A DNA stretch of 64,000 bases, taken from Rhizobium sp. CCGE531. GTDB taxonomy: Bacteria; Pseudomonadota; Alphaproteobacteria; Rhizobiales; Rhizobiaceae. The notes under the pieces were generated by a model that made no database searches, was not told the DNA's origin, and saw nothing but the letters and a program-made list of their open reading frames with translations. Position 1 is the stretch's first letter. Every line of letters begins with the position of its first letter. The stretch covers positions 969,001 to 1,033,000 of the forward strand of contig NZ_CP032684.1 of NCBI RefSeq assembly GCF_003627795.1, in the 5' to 3' direction. A program made the translations under genes and the position numbers. Of this stretch, positions 43,527 through 52,827 are shown in pieces.

Positions 43527-44123
43527 CTACATCCAGCCGATAATCCTCATGTCCGGATCGACCCTCAGAATCTGGTCCTGGTGAATCGGGATTTCGGCGG
43601 CCTCTTCCTTTTCGACATCGCCGATCAGCCGGAATAGCGTGCGGATGACGCCGCCATGCGAGACGCAGACAGTTGGCCGGTCGATGGATGTCAGCCATGA
43701 GCCGACGCGCCAGGAGAGGATTTCGTAGCTTTCGGCATCATCGCCCGGTGGGATGAAATCCCATTTGTTCGCCTTGCGCTCGGCAAGACGATCGGGCTCG
43801 GTCGCCTTCAGTTCCTTGAGGGTGAAGCCTTCCCAGGCGCCGAACGACAGCTCGACCAGCCTGTCGTCGGTGCTATAGTCCTTGGGCGGCAGGCCCATGG
43901 CGTCCCTGGCGATCTCCATGGTCTCGCGCGTGCGGCGCAGGGGACTAGCGATGAAATCGAAGGGCCGGTTTTCGAAGGCGAGGATTTCTGCAAGATCGAT
44001 GCCGTTCTGCCGCGCCTGTTCGCGGCCGATGGCATTGAGATCGATATCCCTCTGCCCCTGCAGCCGACGCTCGGCATTCCAGTCGGTCTGACCGTGACGT
44101 ATCACATAGAGGATGGGCGACAC
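43527..44123 (-). CDS. Histidine phosphatase family protein (phosphoglycerate mutase-like)
   Basis: A 198-residue phosphohistidine phosphatase. Seen: the RHG motif YVIRHGQTDWNAERRLQG with catalytic His9, SPLRRTRETMEIA, the Glu region LVELSFGAWEGFTLKEL, and the second catalytic His in VCVSHGGVIRTLFRLIG. Likely a broad phosphatase rather than a glycolytic mutase; the substrate is unknown. fabI is 18 nt upstream on the same strand, so the two are probably co-transcribed. Confidence 0.9.
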   Translation of the reverse strand: MSPILYVIRHGQTDWNAERRLQGQRDIDLNAIGREQARQNGIDLAEILAFENRPFDFIASPLRRTRETMEIARDAMGLPPKDYSTDDRLVELSFGAWEGFTLKELKATEPDRLAERKANKWDFIPPGDDAESYEILSWRVGSWLTSIDRPTVCVSHGGVIRTLFRLIGDVEKEEAAEIPIHQDQILRVDPDMRIIGWM

Positions 44124-44141
44124 GGTCAGTCTTCCTGTTGG

Positions 44142-44960
44142 TCAGTCCTTCGCGACGGAAATGTCAGGCGCGTCCACGGCCTTCATGCCGACCGTGTGGT
44201 AGCCGGAATCGACATGGTGGATTTCGCCGGTAACGGCCGTCGACAGGTCGGACAGCAGATAGAGGGCGGAGTTGCCGACTTCGTCGATCGTAACAGTCCG
44301 CTTCAGCGGAGCATTATACTCGTTCCACTTCAGGATGTAGCGGAAGTCGCCGATGCCGGAAGCTGCGAGCGTCTTGATCGGGCCAGCCGAAATCGCGTTG
44401 ACGCGGATGCCGCGGCCGCCGAGATCGACGGCGAGGTAGCGTACGCTTGCTTCCAGAGCCGCCTTGGCGACACCCATGACGTTGTAATGCGGCATGACCT
44501 TCTCCGCACCGTAATAGGTGAGGGTGATCATCGAGCCGCCGTCATTCATGATTCGCTCGGCACGCTGTGCAACCGCGGTGAAGGAATAGACGGAGATGTC
44601 CATCGTCTTCGTGAAGTTGTCGCGGCTGGTATCGAGGTAGCGGCCGGTCAGCTCGTCCTTGTCGGAGAAGGCGATGGCGTGCACGACGAAGTCGATCTTG
44701 CCCCATTTCGCTTCCAGCGTGTCGACGACTGCATCGATCGTTGCCGGCTCGGTCACGTCGCAATGGCCTGCCATGAAGGCGCCGAGTTCCTGAGCGAGCG
44801 GCTCGACGCGCTTCTTCAAAGCGTCGCCCTGCCACGTCAATGCGATTTCGGCTCCGGCATCCGAACAGGCTTTGGCAATACCCCACGCTATCGAACGGTT
44901 GTTTGCTACGCCGAGGATGACGCCGCGCTTGCCTGCCATGAGGCCAGTGGATTGAGCCAT
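44142..44960 (-). CDS. fabI: Enoyl-[acyl-carrier-protein] reductase (NADH)
   Basis: A 272-residue short-chain dehydrogenase-type enzyme, the last reductive step in fatty acid elongation and target of triclosan. Seen: LMAGKRGVILGVANNRSIAWGIAKA (core GVANNRSIAWG), GHCDVT, the active-site pattern TYYGAEKVMPHYNVMGVAKAALE giving Tyr-x6-Lys, and NAISAGPIKTLAASGIGDF. Length typical. Starts at ATG 44960 after AGGGAG. Rhizobia often have two fabI genes. Confidence 0.95.
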   Translation of the reverse strand: MAQSTGLMAGKRGVILGVANNRSIAWGIAKACSDAGAEIALTWQGDALKKRVEPLAQELGAFMAGHCDVTEPATIDAVVDTLEAKWGKIDFVVHAIAFSDKDELTGRYLDTSRDNFTKTMDISVYSFTAVAQRAERIMNDGGSMITLTYYGAEKVMPHYNVMGVAKAALEASVRYLAVDLGGRGIRVNAISAGPIKTLAASGIGDFRYILKWNEYNAPLKRTVTIDEVGNSALYLLSDLSTAVTGEIHHVDSGYHTVGMKAVDAPDISVAKD

Positions 44961-45082
44961 ATTCTGCTCCCTTGAACTTTCGAATGACCCTGCCTATGGC
45001 ATAGGCCGTTCCCCTGTTCAAGCATCGTAAAGATCATCAACTGTTAGGGATCGTAACAAAGGGTGCTGTTGTCACCAAAATT

Positions 45083-46258
45083 TCACAGGAAAAGCCCTTC
45101 ACGCATGCTGCGCATCAGATCGGTAACCTTATCATCCGGTTTTTCCCACAGCATCAGCCGCAATTCGACGACGAGATCGCCTTTTCCGCCGTCGCCGTCG
45201 GGCAATCCCTCGCCAGGAATGCGAACGATCTGATCCGAACCGGACCAGGCCGGCACCGTGATCTTGACCGGCCCGTTCAGCCCTTCGACGGTCGTTTCGC
45301 AGCCGAGGACCGCATTCTCGATGGTGACGGGCAATATGGTGCGCACATCGCCGCCGTCGAGCGTGAAGCGCCCATCGGTGGACAGATGTACTGTGATGGC
45401 GACATCGCCACGCAGCATGCCCTGCAGCTTCAACCCCTGGCCCTTCAGATGCAGCACCTGGCCGTTGCCGATATCCGTCGTCGCCTGGAAGCGCGCCTCG
45501 CGGCCATCCGACAGCGGAACGGTGATCCAGCGGCTCTTCAACATGTCGTCGAGCGTCACTGTGGCTTCGGCGGCAACTTCGGGCGTCTTTTCGGGCGGCT
45601 TCTCCTGGACACTGCCGCCGGTGAAGCGGCGTACGAGCGAACCGAGAATGCCGAAACTGGAGCGTGGACCGGCGGGAGAGGTTCCCGTCGCCAGCAGTTC
45701 CTCCTCGGCAGCGGTTTCTTCCGCCGCGGCTGCGTTGGCCTCCTGCTGCTTCTCGGCGTGCTGCGCGACCGTCTCGGCTGCGGCCTGGTCTTGTTGTTGC
45801 GCGCGACCGGATTTTACCCCGAATATGCGCTCGACCACGTCTTCAGGCGTCTCGCTTGTCGCATTGTGCTGAGCTGATGCGGCGGAAGCGGCTGCCTTGC
45901 GCGCATTCGCGCGGGCAAGTTCCTCCATGATCTTGTCGGCATTGGCGCGGGCGGCCTTGGCACGCTCGGCAGCCTGGCGCGCCGCCTGCCGCTGCTGCAT
46001 GATCGTCTGCTCCTGGCTCTGGCCGTTCGCGTCCGCCATGCGCGCGATCTGATCGTAACGGCTGCGCTTCTGCGGATCCTTCAGCGTCTCGTAGGCAAGG
46101 CCGATTTCGGCGAAACGCTCCGACGCCGTCGGGTCGCCCGGATTGTGATCGGGATGGGCGGACTTTGCCAGTTTGCGCCAGGCAGCCTTGATTTCGTCGG
46201 CTCCAGCATCTTTCTTAACGCCCAACACCTTGTAAGGATCGCGCATATTTCCCGCCAT
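45083..46258 (-). CDS. DnaJ-type co-chaperone (CbpA-like with long linker)
   Basis: A 391-residue protein. Seen: the J domain (about 5-75) with the HPD tripeptide at 35-37 (KLAKSAHPDHNPG), then an Ala/Glu/Gln-rich coiled linker (85-220), and two C-terminal substrate-binding beta domains (about 235-380) with LHLKGQGLKLQGMLRGDVAITVHL. It lacks the zinc-finger CxxCxGxG repeats of true DnaJ, so it is a class B J protein. It stimulates a DnaK ATPase; client proteins unknown. Start is ATG 46258 or ATG 46246 (MRDPYKVLGV); neither has a strong ribosome-binding site. Confidence 0.85.
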   Translation of the reverse strand: MAGNMRDPYKVLGVKKDAGADEIKAAWRKLAKSAHPDHNPGDPTASERFAEIGLAYETLKDPQKRSRYDQIARMADANGQSQEQTIMQQRQAARQAAERAKAARANADKIMEELARANARKAAASAASAQHNATSETPEDVVERIFGVKSGRAQQQDQAAAETVAQHAEKQQEANAAAAEETAAEEELLATGTSPAGPRSSFGILGSLVRRFTGGSVQEKPPEKTPEVAAEATVTLDDMLKSRWITVPLSDGREARFQATTDIGNGQVLHLKGQGLKLQGMLRGDVAITVHLSTDGRFTLDGGDVRTILPVTIENAVLGCETTVEGLNGPVKITVPAWSGSDQIVRIPGEGLPDGDGGKGDLVVELRLMLWEKPDDKVTDLMRSMREGLFL

Positions 46259-46554
46259 CGTTTATGGACATGCCCGGCCCCGTCGGAGCAGCCCAAACAA
46301 AGAAACCTGTTGATCGCGCGTCGACACCCCTGCTTCCGTTGAGGAGGCATGGTGCATGCGCGGATGAACTGATCCTGCGGGAAGAGTTGCTAATCATGAG
46401 TTACGCCGGACGGGGGCCATCGACCTCCATTTCGGCGCATGGTTAGCCGATCGCTAACGACGAATGCCAGGAAGTGGTAACGGCATCACGCGTCTATCAT
46501 TCTGCCGTTCGGCAGGATCGATGGCACGCGGGAAAAGAGGGTGAAAAGGCGCGA
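46259..46554. other. Intergenic region between the dnaJ-like and surface lipoprotein genes
   Basis: 296 nt. A 16-codon ORF at 46396-46446 exists but has no support. There is no strong hairpin or RNA signature; it must carry the dnaJ-like promoter. Confidence 0.35.
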
Positions 46555-47013
46555 TCAGCCGGCCTGCTGGAAACTCAGCAGCTGCCATTCGCCCTGGCCG
46601 ACGAGGCAGGTCCTGCCGGAAAAATTGGCGATGCCCTGATAGGAGTGGCGGCTGGTGCGGAACTGGCGGCAAACCACGCCGGACGCATTGCTTTCGACGA
46701 TCGCGTCGATGACGCCGGCGCTGCCTGTGGAGGCGTTCGCCCAGGGGATGGATTGGCCGTTGAGCTTGTGCAGATCCGCCGAGGTCACCGCATTGCGTAC
46801 CGTGGTTTCGTCAGAAATGCTGTCCGTGGTTACAGGCGCCGTCGGCACCGTGCCCGTCGATACGCTGCGATCCACCTTGGCCGAGCTCAGATAGTCCATG
46901 CCGCCGCCGACGCAGCCGCCAAGGGTGAAAAGGGAGACAAGGACGACAGTCATCGTCACGCCTTTTGCAAGCTTGCGCTTTGTATGAACGGTCGACTTTG
47001 CTATGACTTCCAC
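46555..47013 (-). CDS. RT0821/Lpp0805-family surface lipoprotein-like protein
   Basis: About 152 residues from GTG 47013. Basic N-region KRKLAKG then TMTVVLVSLFTLGGC, a lipoprotein signal with lipobox LGGC. The rest matches the RT0821/Lpp0805 surface protein plan: IPWANASTGSAGVIDAIV, SNASGVVCRQFRTS, NFSGRTCLVGQGEWQLL, with two Cys likely disulfide-bonded. The GTG start is preferred because the first ATG would drop the basic N-region. Function unknown. Divergent from pdxH, with only 66 nt between starts. Confidence 0.72.
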   Translation of the reverse strand: MEVIAKSTVHTKRKLAKGVTMTVVLVSLFTLGGCVGGGMDYLSSAKVDRSVSTGTVPTAPVTTDSISDETTVRNAVTSADLHKLNGQSIPWANASTGSAGVIDAIVESNASGVVCRQFRTSRHSYQGIANFSGRTCLVGQGEWQLLSFQQAG

Positions 47014-47079
47014 CCGAGCGTTTTTTGGCCTGCCAGAGGGGCCGGCGGTTATTAGGAATTGCGGAGTATTTGAACTAAT

Positions 47080-47700
47080 ATGTCGGAAAACGAGTTAACA
47101 ACCGGTGACTTCACCGAGCAGAACGAACCTTTCACTCTTTTCGCGGCCTGGCTGCGCGAAGCAGAGACCACGGAGCCGAACGATCCGAATGCGGTCGCCT
47201 TGGCAACGGTGGATAAGGATGGATTGCCAAATGTCCGCATGGTTCTTCTGAAGGGTTTTGATAGCGACGGATTCGTCTTCTATACGAACTTCGAAAGCCA
47301 GAAAGGTCAAGAAATTCTTTACCACAAGAAAGCGGCCATGTGTTTCCACTGGAAATCGCTGCGCCGCCAGGTGCGCCTGCGCGGTTTGGTTGAAGTGGTG
47401 AGCAATCAGGAAGCGGATGAGTATTTCAAGACCAGGGCGCGCGGCAGCCGCATCGGCGCCTGGGCCTCGAAGCAGTCCCGCCCGCTCGAGGGTCGTTTTG
47501 CGCTGGAAAAGGCGGTTGCCGAATATACCGCCCGCTATGCCATCGGCGATATTCCGCGCCCGTCTCACTGGTCCGGCTTCCGCATCCGGCCGCTCTCGAT
47601 CGAGTTCTGGCACGACCGCCAGTTCCGTCTGCATGACCGCATCGAGTTTCGCCGCGAGGTGCCGGAAGGCGCCTGGCAGAAGGTGCGGATGTACCCGTAA
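47080..47700 (+). CDS. pdxH: Pyridoxamine 5'-phosphate oxidase
   Basis: A 206-residue FMN oxidase making pyridoxal 5'-phosphate from PNP/PMP. Seen: [39 protein letters not shown] (core NVRMVLLKG), [32 protein letters not shown] and, at the C-terminus, [24 protein letters not shown] (core RPLSIEFW), which close the active site. Complete and typical length. ATG 47080 has no strong ribosome-binding site, though GGAG lies about 14 nt upstream. Monocistronic. Confidence 0.95.
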   Translation: MSENELTTGDFTEQNEPFTLFAAWLREAETTEPNDPNAVALATVDKDGLPNVRMVLLKGFDSDGFVFYTNFESQKGQEILYHKKAAMCFHWKSLRRQVRLRGLVEVVSNQEADEYFKTRARGSRIGAWASKQSRPLEGRFALEKAVAEYTARYAIGDIPRPSHWSGFRIRPLSIEFWHDRQFRLHDRIEFRREVPEGAWQKVRMYP

Positions 47701-47717
47701 GATTTATGCCGTTAGAT

Positions 47718-48776
47718 TTATGCCGTTTCCTGGCGCCCCATCAATCGCATGGGGATGCCGGAGGCGAGAGCCGATGCATATCGAGGCTTCTGGTAATGGC
47801 CATTCAGCGATAGCCGCGGCAGGAGCATAGGTCCTGTTCCATTCGTCGGCATGATCGTGCCGGCGCGCGTCGTGACGCCGACGGAAAAGCCGAGTTCTGC
47901 CGCGAGCCGGCCCTCGCGTGGCGAAACGGCCTCCAGCGTGCCATAGGGATAGGCGATCGAGATCGGCCGCCGTCCCGTGATATCGGCGACGTAATCGGCC
48001 GAAAGCGCCATTTCCGCCGCTGCCTCCGCCTCTGGCAGCCGCGACAGCGCGCGGTGGCTCACGGTATGCGCGCCGAGCGAGGCGAGGGGATGGCGAGCGA
48101 GCTGCCTCAACTCGGTCCGATCCATGATCGATGCGCTGACGATGTCGAGCGGTTCCAGACCGTGGCGCCGGCCAAGCTCGTCGATCCGGCCGACGGCTTC
48201 GCTTTCCTCATGGCCGTGGACGAAGGCGGCGAAACGGGCAAATGCCGCATGCTTGTGGCTCTCCTTGCCAAGCGGCAGGAATTCCTCGCCGGAGCCGAAA
48301 TCGAATGTCAGCCGATCCAGCCGGCCGAGTAGTTCGGCGAGCGTTTCCCACCATATGCTGTGGCGCCGCTCCGAGAACCCTTGCGCGACAAAGACGGTAA
48401 AGGGCACATCGTGACGCGCGAAGACCGGCAGGGCGTGATCGAGGTTGTTCCGATTGCCATCGTCGAGCGTGAAGGCGACGAAGGGCGGCTTGTCCGCGGC
48501 ATTCGCCAGCCGTGACGGAAGAGCGTCAAGGGCGATGAATTCATAGCCATCCTTTTTCAGCCGTGCGATCGTGCGGTCGAGAAAGTCGGGCGAAACCTCG
48601 AGATGCGCATTGGGCGCAAAGCTGCGGGAAAAGGCAGGGCGGACATGATGAAGGGTGAAGATGACACCAAGGCCGCCAACATCGCGCATCAGGCCGGCGC
48701 CCTTCAGTATTGCGGCAGCCTCCAGCCCGCTGGAAATCATCGCGCGCTTGAGGCGGACCTTGATGCCCTGTTCCAT
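47718..48776 (-). CDS. Polysaccharide deacetylase family protein
   Basis: A 352-residue NodB-fold carbohydrate esterase 4 protein. Seen: motif 1 FTLDDGNRNNLDHALPVF with the Asp-Asp pair, motif 2 LGAHTVSHRALSRL with the metal His pair (HTVSH), and a later motif ISIAYPYGTLEAV with the usual tyrosine-proline. No signal peptide. It may de-N-acetylate a surface polysaccharide; note that LDDG replaces the more common TFDDG. The acceptor is unknown. A GTTGAC-CAAC-GTCAAC palindrome lies 14 nt before the start codon. Confidence 0.83.
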   Translation of the reverse strand: MEQGIKVRLKRAMISSGLEAAAILKGAGLMRDVGGLGVIFTLHHVRPAFSRSFAPNAHLEVSPDFLDRTIARLKKDGYEFIALDALPSRLANAADKPPFVAFTLDDGNRNNLDHALPVFARHDVPFTVFVAQGFSERRHSIWWETLAELLGRLDRLTFDFGSGEEFLPLGKESHKHAAFARFAAFVHGHEESEAVGRIDELGRRHGLEPLDIVSASIMDRTELRQLARHPLASLGAHTVSHRALSRLPEAEAAAEMALSADYVADITGRRPISIAYPYGTLEAVSPREGRLAAELGFSVGVTTRAGTIMPTNGTGPMLLPRLSLNGHYQKPRYASALASGIPMRLMGRQETA

Positions 48777-48789
48777 GCGGATCGACCCG

Positions 48790-48805
48790 GTTGACCAACG
48801 TCAAC
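48790..48805. promoter_or_regulatory. Small palindrome upstream of the deacetylase gene
   Basis: GTTGAC and GTCAAC are inverted around CAAC, 14 nt upstream of the deacetylase start on the minus strand. It has the size of a dimer operator but no known consensus is claimed. Confidence 0.3.
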
Positions 48806-49003
48806 GCTGTAGCGCATCCCCGTTAAACCTTACTGAATCTTTGTCATAATTTCCAATGCGTTAATGGTTATTTTACCAGGAACGGCAAAATTGAAGAACT
48901 ATCGAGGCTGTTGCCTCAATATCGCACCGGTATCAGGTTTTTTGTCGCAAAATCATACAGGGATTGATGCGGTGTGTTGGCATTCTTTCGGTTGGGGACA
49001 ATT

Positions 49004-50302
49004 ATGAAAAGACTTTTGATGGCTCTGTCTGCGGCCGTCTTGCTGTTGAGCGCTCCCGCGGCGAGCCTCGCGGGCAGCGCCTATTTCATCATGGATGCGA
49101 AGACCGGCAAGGTACTTGCATCCAGCAATGCCGATGACCTCAACCATCCGGCATCGCTGACCAAGATGATGACCTTGTACATGGCCTTCGAGGCGATCCA
49201 TCGCGGCAAGCTCAGCTGGAACACAAGGATAGCGGTATCGCACGCCGCCGCCGCCAAGCCGCCGACCAAGCTCGGCCTGAAGCCCGGCAGCACTGTGACC
49301 GTCCGCGAAGCCGTCGACGGCATGATCATCAAGTCCGCCAACGACGCCGCAGCCGCCATGGCGGAAGCGCTCGGCGGCAGCGAAAGCGGCTTTGCCCGGC
49401 TGATGACGCAGAAGGCGCGGGAAATCGGCATGCGCCGCACCGTTTTCGTCAATGCTTCCGGTCTTCCGAACATGCAGCAGGTGACGACGGCACGCGATAT
49501 GTCGACGCTCGCCGTCGCGCTCATCAATAATTATCCCCAGGAATACCGGCTCTTCTCGCAGACGAGCTTCAACTATCGTGGCCGCAGCGTGCGCGGTCAT
49601 AACAACCTGATGTATCGCTATGAAGGCATGGACGGGATCAAGACCGGCTATACCAATGCCTCCGGCTTCAATCTCGTCAGCGCCGTGCGCCAGGGCAATC
49701 GCCGGGTCATCGGCGTCGTCATGGGCGGCGCCACGGCGCGCGGGCGCGATGGGCTGATGGCATCGCTGCTGGATCGCAATATCCCGAAGGCTAGCTCCGT
49801 TTCGTCATCGCGCCTGGTGGCAAGCGTCGGCGGCGGCAAGGTTCCGACGCAGGTCGAAGTGGCCTCCGCCTCCGATGATGTTGGGGTCGATGTCGATACC
49901 CAGACCACGTCCACGACGACGCCAGCGCCGGCGCGCAAGCGCGTCGAGGTCGTGCCGATGGCATTTGCCGCGGCCTCGAACGTCACCGTGCCGATGGATC
50001 GCCCGGCTGCGATGGATGAGATCCTCGTCGCCAACAAGCCGGCTGCGACCGGCAGCTGGCAGGTGCAGATCGCCGCAACCCCGACCGCCCAGGCCGCAAA
50101 GGATCTGCTTTCGGAAGCGAAGTCCAGGGCCGGCAATGCGCTCGCCAACGCTTCACCCTATACCGAAGCTGTCGGCAAGGGCGGCAACACGGTCTATCGC
50201 GCCCGATTCGTCGGTTTCGCAAGCCGCGACGATGCGAATTCCGCTTGCTCCGCTCTGAAGCGCAAGGACTTCGATTGCATGTTGCTGCCGAGCAAGGGCT
50301 GA
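49004..50302 (+). CDS. D-alanyl-D-alanine carboxypeptidase with SPOR domain
   Basis: A 432-residue low-molecular-weight penicillin-binding protein trimming the terminal D-Ala of peptidoglycan stem peptides in the periplasm. Seen: signal peptide (residues 1-23), the SxxK motif S51-LT-K54, the SxN motif S111-A-N113, and K213-T-G215. A linker of about 80 residues follows, then a C-terminal SPOR-type peptidoglycan-binding domain (about 350-430: SWQVQIAATPTAQAAKDLL, YRARFVGFASRDDANSACSALKRK). SPOR domains bind denuded glycan at division sites. ATG 49004 is chosen. A terminator follows the stop. Confidence 0.93.
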   Translation: MKRLLMALSAAVLLLSAPAASLAGSAYFIMDAKTGKVLASSNADDLNHPASLTKMMTLYMAFEAIHRGKLSWNTRIAVSHAAAAKPPTKLGLKPGSTVTVREAVDGMIIKSANDAAAAMAEALGGSESGFARLMTQKAREIGMRRTVFVNASGLPNMQQVTTARDMSTLAVALINNYPQEYRLFSQTSFNYRGRSVRGHNNLMYRYEGMDGIKTGYTNASGFNLVSAVRQGNRRVIGVVMGGATARGRDGLMASLLDRNIPKASSVSSSRLVASVGGGKVPTQVEVASASDDVGVDVDTQTTSTTTPAPARKRVEVVPMAFAAASNVTVPMDRPAAMDEILVANKPAATGSWQVQIAATPTAQAAKDLLSEAKSRAGNALANASPYTEAVGKGGNTVYRARFVGFASRDDANSACSALKRKDFDCMLLPSKG

Positions 50303-50322
50303 GCATAGTCCCACTTGGATAA

Positions 50323-50367
50323 AGTCGAGCCGGCGGGGCAAGCCTCTGCCGGCTCGACTTTTTTGTA
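50323..50367 (+). terminator. Intrinsic terminator after the carboxypeptidase gene
   Basis: AAGTCGAGCCGGC pairs with GCCGGCTCGACTT around a short loop and is followed by TTTT. It lies about 20 nt after the stop. Confidence 0.85.
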
Positions 50368-50410
50368 GGAATCGTTCATCAATGCATGGAACATAAGAGG
50401 AACGATATCG

Positions 50411-50716
50411 ATGCTGTCAGATCTGATGAAGCAATTCGAAGCGGCTTCGGCAGCCTATGCCGCCGATAATGGCCTGGAACGCGACGACGATTGGTTCGTC
50501 CTGAAGCTTCAGGAGGAGATGGGCGAACTGGCCCAGATCTGGAACAAAGTCACAGGCCGCGGACGCCGCAAGGGCATGAGCGAGTCCGAACTGGCGACGG
50601 CGTTGGCGGACGAGACGGCCGACGTGCTCGGCCATATCCTTCTCTTCGCGCACCGCAACGGCCTGGATCTCCACGCCGCAGTCGAGCGAAAGTGGCGCTT
50701 CCGCCCACGGGACTAG
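50411..50716 (+). CDS. MazG-like nucleotide pyrophosphohydrolase
   Basis: A 101-residue all-alpha NTP-pyrophosphohydrolase. Seen: LKLQEEMGELAQIWNKV with the ExxE metal pattern and LADETADVLGHILLFAHRN with ExxD, the two metal-binding halves of the MazG/phosphoribosyl-ATP pyrophosphohydrolase fold. It hydrolyses a nucleoside triphosphate to monophosphate and PPi; the substrate is not known (house-cleaning is usual). Starts at ATG 50411. Confidence 0.85.
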   Translation: MLSDLMKQFEAASAAYAADNGLERDDDWFVLKLQEEMGELAQIWNKVTGRGRRKGMSESELATALADETADVLGHILLFAHRNGLDLHAAVERKWRFRPRD

Positions 50717-50734
50717 CGAGGGCAGGGGGCCGGC

Positions 50735-52150
50735 TTAAGCCTTGGTGCCGCCCACCGTGATCTGATCCATCCGCAGATGCGGCTGGCCGACGCCGACGGG
50801 CACCCATTGGCCCGCCTTGCCGCAATTGCCGATGCCGGTATCGAGCTTCATGTCGTTGCCGATCATCGAAACGCGCTTCATGGCATCCGGCCCGTTGCCG
50901 ATCAGCATGGCGCCCTTGATTGGCGCGCCGATCTTGCCGTCCTCGATGAGATAGGCCTCGGTGCAGCCGAAGACGAATTTGCCGGACGTAATATCCACCT
51001 GGCCGCCGCCGAAGGAGACGGCATAGATGCCCTTCTTCACCGAGGCGATGATTTCTTCCGGCGTCTTGTCGCCGCCGAGCATGTAGGTGTTGGTCATGCG
51101 CGGCATCGGCGTATGGGCATAACCTTGGCGGCGGCCATTGCCGGTCGCCTTCATGCCCATCAGCCGCGCATTCTGCCGGTCCTGCATATAGCCGACCAGC
51201 TTGCCGTTTTCGATCAGGACGTTGTAGGCCGAAGGCGTGCCCTCGTCATCCACGGTGATCGAGCCGCGGCGGTTCTCGATCGTACCGTCATCGACGACGG
51301 TGACGCCCGGTGCGGCAACCATCTGGCCCAGCAGCCCCGCGAAAGCCGACGTCTTCTTGCGGTTGAAATCGCCTTCCAGCCCGTGGCCGACGGCTTCGTG
51401 CAGCATGACGCCCGGCCAGCCGGAGCCGAGCACGACGTCCGTCGTGCCGGCGGGCGCTTCGATCGCCTCGAGATTGACGAGTGCTTGGCGCAAGGCCTCG
51501 TCGGCGCCGCGATGCCAGTTGTCCTGGGTGACGAAGTCGCCGAAGCCAACGCGCCCGCCGGTGCCGAAGGAGCCGGCTTCCTGCCGGTCGCCGTCACCGA
51601 CGATCACGGAGATGTTGATGCGCGTCATCGGACGGATATCGCGCACGCGATGCCCGTCGGCGCGAAGGATGTCGACCACCTGCCAGCTCGCGGCGATCGA
51701 TGCCGTCACCTGGCGCACCTTGTCGTCCTTGTCGCGCAGATAGCTATCGATCTGCTGCAGGAGCTTTGCCTTTTCCTCGAAGCTCGGCGTGCCGATCGGG
51801 TTCTCGTCGCCGTAAAGCACCTTGTTGGTGCGCTGGGGCGCCGCGGCGTAGGAGCCGGCATAGCCTGAAGTGACCGCGCGCACGGCATCGGCGGCGCGTT
51901 TCAAGGCGGCCTCGGAAAGATCCCCCGCATGGGCATAGCCCACGGCTTCACCGGCAACGGCGCGAAGGCCGAAGCCCTGTTCCGTGTTGAAGCTGCCGCC
52001 CTTCATCCGACCATTGTCGAATGTCAGCGATTCCGCCTGGACATGCTCCACGAAGAGCTCGCCGTCATCGGCGCCCGACAGCGCTTCGGCAACGATGCCG
52101 CGCAGCTTGGCTTCGTCGGCATCGAAAAGAGTAAGGAGATCGGTATTCAT
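50735..52150 (-). CDS. tldD: Metalloprotease TldD
   Basis: A 471-residue subunit of the TldD/TldE metalloprotease, involved in maturation of peptides such as microcin and in toxin-antitoxin turnover. Seen: TSGYAGSYAAAPQR, GWPGVMLHEAVGHGLEGDFNRKKTSAFAG with the HExxxH zinc motif (HEAVGH), RRGSITVDDEGTPSAYNVLIENG and the GNCGKAGQWVPVGVGQPHLRMDQITVGG C-terminus (core NCGKAGQ). TldE/PmbA is not in the window. ATG 52150. Confidence 0.95.
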   Translation of the reverse strand: MNTDLLTLFDADEAKLRGIVAEALSGADDGELFVEHVQAESLTFDNGRMKGGSFNTEQGFGLRAVAGEAVGYAHAGDLSEAALKRAADAVRAVTSGYAGSYAAAPQRTNKVLYGDENPIGTPSFEEKAKLLQQIDSYLRDKDDKVRQVTASIAASWQVVDILRADGHRVRDIRPMTRINISVIVGDGDRQEAGSFGTGGRVGFGDFVTQDNWHRGADEALRQALVNLEAIEAPAGTTDVVLGSGWPGVMLHEAVGHGLEGDFNRKKTSAFAGLLGQMVAAPGVTVVDDGTIENRRGSITVDDEGTPSAYNVLIENGKLVGYMQDRQNARLMGMKATGNGRRQGYAHTPMPRMTNTYMLGGDKTPEEIIASVKKGIYAVSFGGGQVDITSGKFVFGCTEAYLIEDGKIGAPIKGAMLIGNGPDAMKRVSMIGNDMKLDTGIGNCGKAGQWVPVGVGQPHLRMDQITVGGTKA

Positions 52151-52212
52151 GGGTCAGTGCTCCGTTCAGAGCCGATGTAGGCCTCGCATGGCGCAAGAGC
52201 AAGCCCATCCCG

Positions 52213-52827
52213 TCAGGGAAGGGCGTCGTAGCCGTCCGCGAAGCCCTTCAAGTCCACAGGAATACCGATGCCTTCCTCCGGCGACTGGAAGACGATGAAG
52301 GTTGCCGTCGCGCCGCTGCGCAGCGTCTTCAGCAATTCGTCCTCGAGCACGACTTCGGCGTAGCAGCCATCGGAGAAGCAGCGCACGAAATAGGCGCGGC
52401 CGATATCCTTGCCGTCGATATTGAGGCCGAGACCGTTCGGCAGCAGCACGCCGAGCGGCGCAAGCACGCGCAGGATCTTCGACTTGCGGTCAGCCGTCTT
52501 CAGCACGACAACGGAAAGGCCGATTTCCGGACGGTCCTCGGCAATCACGTTCTGCATCAGCGCGCATTGCTCGGTCGCTGCACCCGCCGGCTTGTCGCAG
52601 ACGACGGACCACGCGCCGTGGCTGGAGCGTACCGTGCCCGGAGGTTGCGGAACCTGGCTTGTCGGAACCTGCTGCGTATGCGGCTGTGGCTGGCCCTGCT
52701 GTTCGGGCTGCAACTTCTGGGTCTGCTGCGCCGGCGGCTGAGTCTGTTGCGCCCATGCGGGCGCCGCAACCGCAGCAGCGACGCTGCTGGTAACAAGCAA
52801 AAGCCGGGCGAGGGAACGAAAGCCCAT
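52213..52827 (-). CDS. Invasion-associated locus B (IalB) family protein
   Basis: A 204-residue exported protein. Signal peptide RSLARLLLVTSSVAAAVAAPAWAQ, a Gln/Pro-rich linker of about 40 residues (QQTQPPAQQTQKLQPEQQ and on), and an IalB domain with RSSHGAWSVVCDKPAGAATEQCALMQ (two Cys) and ARYFVRCFSDGCYAEVVL-type AYFVRCFSDGCYAEV. IalB was named in Bartonella for red-cell invasion; in free-living rhizobia the role is unknown. ATG 52827 is chosen because it begins the signal peptide. Confidence 0.85.
   Translation of the reverse strand: MGFRSLARLLLVTSSVAAAVAAPAWAQQTQPPAQQTQKLQPEQQGQPQPHTQQVPTSQVPQPPGTVRSSHGAWSVVCDKPAGAATEQCALMQNVIAEDRPEIGLSVVVLKTADRKSKILRVLAPLGVLLPNGLGLNIDGKDIGRAYFVRCFSDGCYAEVVLEDELLKTLRSGATATFIVFQSPEEGIGIPVDLKGFADGYDALP

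Noticed and set aside
47701..47730. Repeat AGATTTATGCCGTT twice after pdxH
   Set aside because: Two short copies in a 3' region; most likely slippage with no structure or context to give it meaning.
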